From Pyrinomonadaceae bacterium (GTDB taxonomy: Bacteria; Acidobacteriota; Blastocatellia; Pyrinomonadales; Pyrinomonadaceae): 64,000 nucleotides of DNA. Below the pieces are notes generated by a model. The model ran no database searches. It saw nothing but the letters and a program-made list of their open reading frames with translations, and had not been told where the DNA came from. Shown here in pieces: positions 36,513 through 44,028 of this stretch. Where the stretch lies: NCBI GenBank assembly GCA_026129865.1, contig JAHCHG010000001.1, forward strand, positions 558,001 through 622,000, in the 5' to 3' direction. The translations under genes and the position numbers were made by a program. How positions within the stretch are numbered: the stretch's first letter is position 1; each line of letters starts with the position of its first letter.

Positions 36513-38027
36513 TCACGGATCGGTTCGTTCCGCCTTTAAGAGGAACGCCTGCGATCCGCCGGTGTGAAATTCGCTGATCTTTTCTATTTTGAATTTTTCA
36601 TCGAGTAAATAATCTCGAAAAGAAAGATCCTCGGCGGTTTTTCCGCGAAATGCAATATAGAAACTGTTGAGGTCTAAATTCGAACCATCTTTTCGTTGAA
36701 CTTCATCAAATCCGCGCGGTAGAAAATAAGCTGAATCTTCCCTTGCGCCCTCTACCTTTTGGAGTTTTACGACCCGCAGATCGTTCCGTTTTCGCACAGC
36801 AAACCACGTTTGGTACGCAACAAGATCCTCAAAAACAACGATCGTTTTCGGCTGATCGTCAATCTGAATTTCGTTCGCAAACTGCTCCCACGCGCACCAT
36901 ATAGGCGTTTCGTTCTGTGATCTTAATTTCACAACAAACGCCGCGCCCGAAAAAATGATCATTAAAACAGCAACTGCCGGACCGGCTTTTCGAAGCTTCA
37001 CTTCGAAAATACATTTACTCAAAAGGATCGCCGCCGGTACAAAAACGATGATCAAATGACGCGACCCCCAGATCGAAAACGGCAAAATCCAGCTCGCCGC
37101 AAATGCCGAAATTATCGGCAGCAATATCATGATCGAAAGAAAAAGAAAGCCGTTCCGGTCATTTTCAGAACGAGTTTTCCAGTCGGCAAGGTATAGAAGA
37201 ATTGCTGTAAGTGAAACGATCAAAATCGGAATGCTGATCTGCCAGATCGTAAAAATGTCCGCGTTGCTGACCTGAAAATAGAATGGTTCAGTGAGGTTAA
37301 ATAAAAAAAGTGTCAGCAAAACGAGTCCCGGCTTTTCCGCCCAGCCGAGATTTTGCGCCGCATCCGCCGCAAGCGACGAATTCGAGAACACATAGACGCT
37401 CCATGGAATCGCAGATGCCAGCGTTATACCGAACATTATCATCATCTGTCCGATCTTAACGCGCTGTAAGATCGTCAGAATTAAAACTTCCGATCCGACC
37501 ACGAACCAACCAAAGTACTGCGTGTGAACCAGAAGAATGTTGACGCCCGCCAAAAACCAGATCCCTTTTCCTACATTCAAATACCGAGCAAACAGCCAAA
37601 GCGAAAGCACCGAAAGGAACAGCAGGACGGAATACATTCGAACTTCCTGCGAGTATTTGATCAAACTTCCGTTTACTGCAAACAGAAAGAAAGCGAACAA
37701 AGTTGCTGAATCGGATAATTTAAGCTGACGGCAGAGTTTGAAAAACGGAAAAAGCGCGGCTAACGAAAAAAACACGGAAAACGATCTGACAGCGAGCACG
37801 GAATCGCCGGTAAGTCCGATCCAAATTTTCAGCAGAACATAGAAAAACGGCGGATGGATCAGGTCGTTCCCGATGAACGGAAACATTGCGCTCCAGGTCA
37901 TTTCAGCGGCATGAATGCTGAATATTTCGTCAAACCATAAGCAGGCGTCCGTCAATCGCCAAATGCGAAACGCTGCGTAAATTACACACAGAACGACTGT
38001 TAACGCGGCAAAGGTTTTTCGGTTCAT
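36513..38027 (-). CDS. ArnT/PMT-like membrane glycosyltransferase
   Basis: A 504-residue polytopic membrane protein with about 11-12 helices. The first periplasmic loop carries LWFDEIFS, where the acidic pair fits the catalytic Asp-Glu of GT-C fold enzymes of the ArnT/PMT (GT39) type, and NDLIHPPFFYVLLKIW is a further family segment. A periplasmic C-terminal domain of ~130 residues follows. It should move a sugar from a polyprenyl phosphate carrier to lipid or protein; substrate unknown. It is convergent with cysS with a single base between stops, so no space is left for a terminator. Confidence 0.8.
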   Translation of the reverse strand: MNRKTFAALTVVLCVIYAAFRIWRLTDACLWFDEIFSIHAAEMTWSAMFPFIGNDLIHPPFFYVLLKIWIGLTGDSVLAVRSFSVFFSLAALFPFFKLCRQLKLSDSATLFAFFLFAVNGSLIKYSQEVRMYSVLLFLSVLSLWLFARYLNVGKGIWFLAGVNILLVHTQYFGWFVVGSEVLILTILQRVKIGQMMIMFGITLASAIPWSVYVFSNSSLAADAAQNLGWAEKPGLVLLTLFLFNLTEPFYFQVSNADIFTIWQISIPILIVSLTAILLYLADWKTRSENDRNGFLFLSIMILLPIISAFAASWILPFSIWGSRHLIIVFVPAAILLSKCIFEVKLRKAGPAVAVLMIIFSGAAFVVKLRSQNETPIWCAWEQFANEIQIDDQPKTIVVFEDLVAYQTWFAVRKRNDLRVVKLQKVEGAREDSAYFLPRGFDEVQRKDGSNLDLNSFYIAFRGKTAEDLSFRDYLLDEKFKIEKISEFHTGGSQAFLLKAERTDP

Positions 38028-38095
38028 CGATGAATAAGAAGAATGAGACTTAATCTAACCGAAGCCGCGAATTCTGTAAATCTTTCCGGCATTAT

Positions 38096-38671
38096 TTATA
38101 AAACAACGCCGCTGCAAAGCTTTCCTTTAATACTTGAATAAAATAGTGGCACCGACTTGAAGGTGTCGGTTTCGCGGCAATACGAAAGACAGGATTCGAA
38201 GGGTCTTGAATAGATATGAAGACTGACGGCACGCTGATCGAATTCGGGTAGATTCAATATTTGATGGATCGGTTCTTCCAGTTCGACCTTTGCAGCGAGG
38301 CAATCTGAAAGTTCAAAACTGTCGGTCTGTTCAAGTTTGCAGAAACCTTTTTCCGGCTGAATTTCCTTAATCTTAAAATTCTGACCGCGCAGTCGTCCGA
38401 CAGGGACGGTCATCCAGCACATTTGATCGGCATGATCGTGAACTCGGGAGATCTGACCTTTTTCCCAGCAAAGAACCATCAATTCGAAACGCTCGTCGCG
38501 GTAGATCAGATTGCGGGTGTAACAGTTCTTGCTCCAGAAAAAATAGGGCGAAAGCGTATCGACATCGATCGGATTATCCGTCAAAAACTGGTAAATATTG
38601 TCACCGCGAAAATCGTCATCGGCAACATTCTGCAAACCGGAAACCAGGTTTTCGATCGATACAATTTTCAT
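38096..38671 (-). CDS. Cysteine dioxygenase type I
   Basis: Non-haem iron cupin that oxidises cysteine to cysteine sulfinate. The protein is 191 residues from ATG 38671; the ORF continues upstream to a TTG at 38737 with no ribosome site. The iron ligands are His78 and His80 in SRVHDHADQMCWM and His152 in VSLHIYSRPF. A Cys at 85 in the same motif is close to the position of the cross-linking Cys of animal enzymes. YTRNLIYRDERFELMVLCW carries the Arg that binds the substrate carboxylate. It would limit cysteine or feed taurine and sulfite pathways. It lies 23 bp before the dsbD end on the map but is downstream of dsbD in transcription. Confidence 0.88.
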   Translation of the reverse strand: MKIVSIENLVSGLQNVADDDFRGDNIYQFLTDNPIDVDTLSPYFFWSKNCYTRNLIYRDERFELMVLCWEKGQISRVHDHADQMCWMTVPVGRLRGQNFKIKEIQPEKGFCKLEQTDSFELSDCLAAKVELEEPIHQILNLPEFDQRAVSLHIYSRPFESCLSYCRETDTFKSVPLFYSSIKGKLCSGVVL

Positions 38672-38760
38672 AGATTTTAAAACGGTGCGTGTCTCTAACG
38701 GTTGTTCGAAAATATCAGACCTTTCAATAGAGAGCAAATTTGCATCTGACTGTCCGATTT

Positions 38761-40683
38761 TTACAGCGGTTTTCCGGCGTCGCCATCCTGCGCTTTCTGA
38801 AGAAAATCTAAAAACTCGGAGGTGTTTCGTGTAAGCCCCGGAAAAGTTGAAACGACCGTTCCGTCCGGTTCCAAAACCGCGTAAAACGGCAGCGCAACAG
38901 TTTTGAATGCTTTCTGCTGATAACTTTGCTGCCGTTCGTAAATTTCGCCGTCGCCGTCTGTGTAAAGTTTGGCGAGGACAAACGGCGCAAGTTCGGCTCT
39001 AACCTCTTTTTTTACAAAAACATTTGCTTCCATCCACCGGCAGTTTGTACATGTGTAACCTGTAAAATCAATAAATACCCTTTTATTTTCAGCTTTTGCC
39101 TGAGTCAGCGCTTTATTCAGATCGTCTTTGATCCATGTGAGTTCATCTTTTCGATTTCCGCCAAAAAGTCGTGCCGAGTTATTTTCAAGATCGGGCGGCA
39201 AAAACGATTCGAGTTCGCCGAGTTTGGCTCCGAATAATCCGGTCAAAAGATAAAAACTGATCGCCAGACTTAAAACGGCAGCCATCAAACGGACAGCACC
39301 GATACGTTCCGGTTTGGAATCATGCGGCAGCTGAAATTTACCCAAAAGATAGATCGCCAAAACTATTCCGATCGCGATCCAGATCGATAAAACTACATCG
39401 CGGGTAAAGATGCCCCATTTCCAGATAAGATCGACGTTTGAAATGAATTTCATCGCGGCGGCGACTTCCAAAAAGCCCATCGAGACCTTTATCGAATTCA
39501 TCCATCCGCCGGCGCGCGGAAGATTCGCGATCAACTGGGGCGCAAGCGCAAGCACGAAAAACGGCAGCGCAAATATGACCGAAAACGCGAGCATTCCGAC
39601 CAAAGGAAGCTGCCAGCTGCCTTGCGCCGACTTGACCATGATCGAGCCGACGAATGGTGAAGTGCACGTGAAACTCGTCAAAGTAAACGTCAATCCCATC
39701 AAAAGCGCGCCCAAGATTCCGCTGCCTTCGCCCTCTTTGCTCCTCGTCAGCGAATCGAGCTTTGTCAAAACCCCGGTCGGCACCGATATTTCATAAGCGC
39801 CGAAAAGATTGAACGCGAAGAATAGGAATATTCCGGTGATCAGCAAATTTACCCATGGATTTGCTGCAAAAAGATTGATCCCTGCTGCTCCGACAAAGAT
39901 CGCGAGAAGCATTCCTAGAATCGTAAACGTGGCAATAATGCCGAATGAATAAACCGCTGCGAGTTTCACAGCCTTTTTTCGGTCGCCGGACGAATGATTC
40001 GTAAAATAAGAAACCGTGATCGGAATCATCGGAAAAACGCACGGTGTCAAAAGTGATAACGCGCCCGCGCCGAGCGCAAGCCAGATCAATGACCAAATGT
40101 CAGTTTCGAGCGGATCGTCATTCGCTATTTGTGCGGTCGAGTTTTCCTGAACGGATAAATCAGGGATCAGCGGATCGGAAACATTTGACCGTTTGACATC
40201 GCTAAAACCGGCAAGGTTTACCGCAACGGTTTTCGGAGGCAGGCAGACCGAGTCGTCGCAGACCTGATATCGGACATTCACCTCGACCTCGGAATTCTCA
40301 ATATCCGTATCGGAGCTCAGCAGAACCTTGAAAATTGCGCTTTCTGAAAAAATTCTAGTATTTGTCTTAAAATTCGGATCAAACTTTTCGACCGCACCTT
40401 CTGAAGTAACACCGCCTTGAATTTTGTAAGTTTTGCTGTCCGGGACGGTGATCTTCGTCGGGAATGGTCCGCTTCCCGGCTGCGAAACGTCGTAAAGATA
40501 CCACTTCGGTTCGATCGCGGCTTTTAACTTTAATTCAGCCTTTTCGCCCTTTTTTATCGTTTTGACTTCTTTCGGGAACTCGAGCGACCAGCTGACCGGA
40601 TTTTGAGCCGGCGTTATTGGCGAAAACAGCACAAGCACCGAAAAAACGGTCAAGAATACTTTTATTATCGTAATTTGCTTCAT
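38761..40683 (-). CDS. dsbD: Thiol:disulfide interchange protein DsbD
   Basis: Inner-membrane reductase that carries electrons from cytoplasmic thioredoxin to periplasmic proteins. At 640 residues, in order: a signal peptide (1-26), an N-terminal periplasmic domain (about 30-170) with the redox pair in YQVCDDSVCLPP, eight or so membrane helices (about 200-490) with LLTPCVFPMIPITV, and a C-terminal thioredoxin domain with CTNC at 545-548. All three cysteine pairs expected for DsbD are visible at least in part. It is followed by the cysteine dioxygenase gene on the same strand, 89 bp away. Confidence 0.93.
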   Translation of the reverse strand: MKQITIIKVFLTVFSVLVLFSPITPAQNPVSWSLEFPKEVKTIKKGEKAELKLKAAIEPKWYLYDVSQPGSGPFPTKITVPDSKTYKIQGGVTSEGAVEKFDPNFKTNTRIFSESAIFKVLLSSDTDIENSEVEVNVRYQVCDDSVCLPPKTVAVNLAGFSDVKRSNVSDPLIPDLSVQENSTAQIANDDPLETDIWSLIWLALGAGALSLLTPCVFPMIPITVSYFTNHSSGDRKKAVKLAAVYSFGIIATFTILGMLLAIFVGAAGINLFAANPWVNLLITGIFLFFAFNLFGAYEISVPTGVLTKLDSLTRSKEGEGSGILGALLMGLTFTLTSFTCTSPFVGSIMVKSAQGSWQLPLVGMLAFSVIFALPFFVLALAPQLIANLPRAGGWMNSIKVSMGFLEVAAAMKFISNVDLIWKWGIFTRDVVLSIWIAIGIVLAIYLLGKFQLPHDSKPERIGAVRLMAAVLSLAISFYLLTGLFGAKLGELESFLPPDLENNSARLFGGNRKDELTWIKDDLNKALTQAKAENKRVFIDFTGYTCTNCRWMEANVFVKKEVRAELAPFVLAKLYTDGDGEIYERQQSYQQKAFKTVALPFYAVLEPDGTVVSTFPGLTRNTSEFLDFLQKAQDGDAGKPL

Positions 40684-40816
40684 TTAAAAGTCTGAGACGA
40701 AAATACTTAATAGTTCGTCGCGGAATTTTTCTCCCGATCAAAGCGCGGTTGAAACTGTGATTCTATCATTAAAATATTTAAAATTTCGAACTGAAATCAC
40801 GATAGACTTTTCGATT

Positions 40817-40846
40817 TTGCAGTAATCGTCTGCGCTCGCTTATAAT
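40817..40846 (+). promoter_or_regulatory. Probable promoter of the pdh operon
   Basis: TTGCAG (40817-40822) and a perfect TATAAT (40841-40846) are separated by 18 bp, about 85 bp before the pdhA start. GGAGG at 40916-40920 then precedes TTG 40930 by 9 bp. Confidence 0.55.
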
Positions 40847-40929
40847 CAAAGCTTGAAGTTTTCAAACTTAAATGAATAAGTAAAAAGCGTTGAGTTTTAT
40901 TCCAAAGACAAACGCGGAGGAATTTAGTT

Positions 40930-42069
40930 TTGCCAAAGACGACCACGAAAAAAGCTCCCGCGAGCAAAGACAAATCGGTTTCGAGCGCAAGCTCTGACCC
41001 GAAAAATAAAAAGGCAGCGAGCAGTTCGAAGCCAAAAACCGCGAAATTTGACAGCAAAAAAGCAAAAGCCGAATTTGCCGAGCGCAGTAAACTTCAGCTT
41101 GAATCGATCAAAAAGCTTGATAAGAACCTCTTGCGCGAAATGCTTTATCAAATGGTTCTTGGGCGCGTTTTCGAACAAAAATGCGCCGAAGTCTACCGAA
41201 TCGGTAAGATCGGCGGGTTCTGTCATCTTTATATCGGTCAGGAAGCGATCGCGATCGGTTCGATGATGGCTCTCAAAGAAGGCGATTATGTCATTACTTC
41301 TTACCGCGATCACGTTCAGGCGATGGTCGCCGGAATCACTCCGGAAGCCGTAATGGCTGAACTTTACGGAAAAGCCGATGGGAACGTAAAGGGCAAAGGC
41401 GGTTCGATGCATCTGTTCTCAAAGGAGAAGGGTTTCTTCGGCGGACACGGCATCGTCGGCGGTCAGATCGGTGTCGGCACGGGAATGGCTTACGCGCAGA
41501 AATACAAGGGAACGGATAATGTAACGCTGTGTTTTTTCGGCGAAGCAGCGGTCAATCAGGGAATTTTTCACGAATCTTTGAATATGGCTGAGCTATGGGA
41601 TCTGCCGATCATTTACATTTGCGAAAATAATAAATACGGAATGGGAACGTCGCAAAAACGCGCGATGAGCATTTCGAGCGTCGCTCAAAAAGCCGAAGCT
41701 TACGGAATGGCTGGCGAATTTGTCGACGGCATGGACGTCATCGCCGTCCGCGACGCGACGCTGAGGGCGATTAAACTTGCCCGCGAGGAATCGCGTCCTA
41801 CGCTGCTCGAAATCCGGGCGTATCGATATATGGGACATTCTATGAGCGACCCCGGAAAATATCGCTCGACCGATGAGATCAAGAAATATCAGGAGCGCGA
41901 CCCGATTCTTTTATTTAAGGAATCTTTAAAAGCGGCGAAAATATTCACGGATAAAGATTTCGCAGAAATAGAAAACGAGGCGAAAGAAGCAACACAAAAA
42001 GCAGTCGATTTCGCGGAGAACAGTCCGTTTCCCGACGAAAGCGAGTTGTTTACTGATGTATATGCTTAA
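40930..42069 (+). CDS. pdhA: Pyruvate dehydrogenase E1 alpha subunit
   Basis: Thiamine-diphosphate subunit that decarboxylates pyruvate. The start is TTG 40930 with GGAGG 9 bp ahead. The first ~55 residues are a Lys/Ser/Ala-rich extension without counterpart in most E1 alpha proteins. The catalytic core follows: LYIGQEAIAIGSMMALKEGD, GGSMHLFSKEKGFFGGHGIVG, and the TPP motif read here as GEAAVNQG with ENNKYGMGTS. Most relatives have GDGxxNxG, so Glu and Ala replace the usual Asp and Gly. It opens the pdhA-pdhB-pdhC operon, but a ~900-bp cassette lies between it and pdhB. Confidence 0.92.
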   Translation: MPKTTTKKAPASKDKSVSSASSDPKNKKAASSSKPKTAKFDSKKAKAEFAERSKLQLESIKKLDKNLLREMLYQMVLGRVFEQKCAEVYRIGKIGGFCHLYIGQEAIAIGSMMALKEGDYVITSYRDHVQAMVAGITPEAVMAELYGKADGNVKGKGGSMHLFSKEKGFFGGHGIVGGQIGVGTGMAYAQKYKGTDNVTLCFFGEAAVNQGIFHESLNMAELWDLPIIYICENNKYGMGTSQKRAMSISSVAQKAEAYGMAGEFVDGMDVIAVRDATLRAIKLAREESRPTLLEIRAYRYMGHSMSDPGKYRSTDEIKKYQERDPILLFKESLKAAKIFTDKDFAEIENEAKEATQKAVDFAENSPFPDESELFTDVYA

Positions 42070-42084
42070 ACGGTTTTGCCTTGA

Positions 42085-42175
42085 GTAATCGAATTTTTCG
42101 CGACTGCTATTTAAAAGTATTGCAGCGATCACGCACCGCCAGCATTTTCACGCGGAATATAGCGGAAACGAGGCG
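42085..42175 (+). pseudogene. Broken DUF4160 5' part
   Basis: Read in one frame this gives VIEFFATAI, a TAA at 42112, then KYCSDHAPP. After one extra base near 42142, HFHAEYSGNEA continues in the frame of the downstream ORF. DUF4160 proteins have just this order, ending in DHxPPHFHAEY, so the start of a DUF4160 gene has been lost to a stop and a +1 shift. No start codon remains. Confidence 0.6.
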
Positions 42176-42487
42176 TTGTATGAAATCGAAACTTTGCGGG
42201 TTTATGCCGGAAGATTGCCGCGCCGGGCACATAATCTGGTTAAAAATTTTGTCGTTTCAGTTGAATTTACAGATGGCTCGAAACGCGAGATTGGTCTCGA
42301 ACCTTATCTGCGCGGAAAAGTTTTTGAACAGATAAGGCAGGATCAAACGGCATTCAAAGCGATGAAGATTGACGAAAGAATGGGAACGATTGTTTGGGGA
42401 AATGGCGCGGATATTGATCCTGATGTTCTTTTTCACAACTTGAAACCGGCTTGGGCAGATGAGAAAGAATTGGAATTGACGAAATAA
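42176..42487 (+). CDS. DUF2442 protein fused to the end of DUF4160
   Basis: An open frame of 103 codons (TTG as first possible start). Residues 1-20, YEIETLRVYAGRLPRR, are the end of a DUF4160 domain. Residues 25-90 are DUF2442, with VVSVEFTDGSKREIGL and GTIVWGNGADIDPDVLF. DUF4160 and DUF2442 proteins are usually separate neighbours and behave like toxin-antitoxin-type pairs; here they seem to have been one fused gene whose front is broken. Whether the remaining part is still made is unknown. It sits in the cassette between pdhA and pdhB. Confidence 0.6.
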   Translation: MYEIETLRVYAGRLPRRAHNLVKNFVVSVEFTDGSKREIGLEPYLRGKVFEQIRQDQTAFKAMKIDERMGTIVWGNGADIDPDVLFHNLKPAWADEKELELTK

Positions 42488-42497
42488 TTTATGGCAG

Positions 42498-42553
42498 ATG
42501 GCAGAAATGACAATCTGCAATGCCCTCAATCAATCGTTGAGCGAAGAAATTTG
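42498..42553 (+). pseudogene. Relic of a second pdhB 5' end
   Basis: The first 18 bases match the start of intact pdhB (42967) exactly, and about 41 of the first 51 agree. Translation gives MAEMTI-CNALNQSLSEEI and a stop, against MAEMTI-RDALNAALREEL in PdhB. Many differences fall at third codon positions, so this looks like an orthologue-level divergent copy, not a fresh duplication. It stands just before hicB. Confidence 0.7.
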
Positions 42554-42556
42554 ATT

Positions 42557-42760
42557 ATGAAGTTAAAAGTAATTGTTCACGAAGCGGAAGAAGGCGGATT
42601 TTGGGCGGAAGTTCCCGCGATTCGCGGTTGCGCGACGCAGGGCGAAACCTTTGAAGAATTACTCCAAAATCTTTACGAGGCAGTTGAAGGTTGTTTGTCG
42701 GTTGATATTTCGCCGACTCAGATTACGGCTAATGAAAGAATTGTCGAAATTGCAATATGA
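42557..42760 (+). CDS. hicB: HicB-family antitoxin
   Basis: A 67-residue protein from ATG 42557. The sequence KLKVIVHEAEEGGFWAEVP, GCATQGETFEELLQNLYEAVEG is the partially degraded RNase H fold of HicB-like antitoxins. There is no C-terminal DNA-binding domain, as in short HicB proteins. Its stop overlaps the hicA start in ATGA. Because hicA is frameshifted, this antitoxin now seems to lack a working partner. The frame is open further upstream to 42491, but that part is the shadow of the pdhB relic. Confidence 0.82.
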   Translation: MKLKVIVHEAEEGGFWAEVPAIRGCATQGETFEELLQNLYEAVEGCLSVDISPTQITANERIVEIAI

Positions 42761-42959
42761 AAACGGTTTCGGGAAAACAGTTTGCTAAATTGCTGGAGAA
42801 AAACGGTTGGGAACTATTGAGAATTCAAGTCATCATATTTACGGGAAAAGCGGAAACGAAGCGAGAATTTCCGTTCCGGTTCATAAAAATCAAAATTTGA
42901 AAACCGGACTTTTACGACACTTACTAAAATTAGCCGAATTAAGCGAAAACGATATATAA
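42757..42959 (+). pseudogene. hicA: Frameshifted hicA toxin gene
   Basis: The frame starts MKTVSGKQFAKLLEKNGW and ELLRIQ, a normal HicA double-stranded-RNA-binding fold. It then leaves the frame where GSHH is expected. In a second frame HHIYGKSGNEARISVPVH, KTGLLRHLLKLAELSENDI and a stop follow, the typical HicA end. A deletion of four bases near 42830 explains both: 203 bases are present and 207 would give 68 codons plus stop. The catalytic His lies at the lesion, so the toxin should be inactive. Confidence 0.8.
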
Positions 42960-42966
42960 AAATTTT

Positions 42967-43950
42967 ATGGCAGAAATGACAATCCGCGATGCGCTGAATG
43001 CGGCGCTGCGCGAAGAATTAATCAGAGACGAAAACGTCTTTATCATGGGCGAGGAAGTCGCCGAATATGACGGCGCGTATAAAGTTACGCGCGGGCTTTG
43101 GAAGGAATTCGGAGATAAGCGTGTCGTCGATACGCCGATCACCGAGCTCGGATTCGCGGCGGTCGGAGTCGGGGCGGCGATGGCTGGACTTCGTCCGGTG
43201 ATCGAATTTATGACTTTCAATTTCAGCATTTTAGCGGCTGATCAGATAATCAATCATGCGGCAAAGATGCTTTACATGTCGGGCGGGCAATTTAACATCC
43301 CGATAGTCTTTCGCGGTCCCAATGGTTCCGCATATCAGGTTTCGTCCCAGCATTCGCAGGCGCTTGAGGCTTTATATGCAAACTTTCCCGGCTTGAAAGT
43401 TGTAATGCCGTCGACACCCGCAGATGCGAAAGGTCTTTTAAAATCGTCCATCCGCGACGATAATCCCGTTATTTTTCTGGAACAGGAAACTATGTACGGA
43501 TTAAAGGGAGAAGTTCCGGAAGACGACGATTTTACGATTCCGCTGGGCGTCGCCGATGTTAAACGCGAAGGAACCGACTGTACGATCGTGGCACGATCGT
43601 TCACCGTTCCGCAGGCTTTGCAGGCGGCGGAAATTATGCAGAAAGATTTTGACGTTTCGGTCGAAGTGGTCGATCCGCGCACAATTAAACCGCTCGATAT
43701 TGAAACGATCGCAAATTCCGTTAAAAAGACAAACAGGCTGGTTATTGCGGAAGAATCGCATTCGTTCGCTTCCGTCGGCGCAGAAATTTCGCATCAGGTT
43801 TTGGAAAACGCCTTCGATTATCTCGATGCTCCGATCAAACGAATTTCGACCGCCGAGGCTCCGATGCCGTACGCGCGAAATCTTGAAGTCGCCGCGCTGC
43901 CGAGCGTAGAAAAGATCGTTGCTGCGGTTAAGGAAGTTTGTTACTTGTAA
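42967..43950 (+). CDS. pdhB: Pyruvate dehydrogenase E1 beta subunit
   Basis: Partner of PdhA in the E1 heterotetramer; 327 residues, normal length. Motifs include EEVAEYDGAYKVTRGL with the TPP-contacting Glu, DTPITELGFAAVGVGAAMAG, EFMTFNFS, and the C-terminal VIAEESHSFASVGAEIS. It appears intact, but its start lies 8 bp after the hicA pseudogene. A divergent second copy of its first 18 codons lies 469 bp upstream. Expression must read through the cassette or start from a new promoter inside it. Confidence 0.94.
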   Translation: MAEMTIRDALNAALREELIRDENVFIMGEEVAEYDGAYKVTRGLWKEFGDKRVVDTPITELGFAAVGVGAAMAGLRPVIEFMTFNFSILAADQIINHAAKMLYMSGGQFNIPIVFRGPNGSAYQVSSQHSQALEALYANFPGLKVVMPSTPADAKGLLKSSIRDDNPVIFLEQETMYGLKGEVPEDDDFTIPLGVADVKREGTDCTIVARSFTVPQALQAAEIMQKDFDVSVEVVDPRTIKPLDIETIANSVKKTNRLVIAEESHSFASVGAEISHQVLENAFDYLDAPIKRISTAEAPMPYARNLEVAALPSVEKIVAAVKEVCYL

Positions 43951-44028
43951 TTTCCAGGGATTCGGGACAAGGGCGAGGGACGGGTAATCCCTTGTTTCTC
44001 GTCTCTCTTTCCCCATCACTAAATAAAT

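Noticed and set aside
36509-36515. Convergent stops of cysS and the glycosyltransferase one base apart
   Set aside because: Compact but not rare in bacterial genomes; no further structure supports a special meaning.
42491-42556. N-terminal extension of hicB
   Set aside because: These bases are better explained as the pdhB 5' relic read in another frame; HicB starts normally at 42557.
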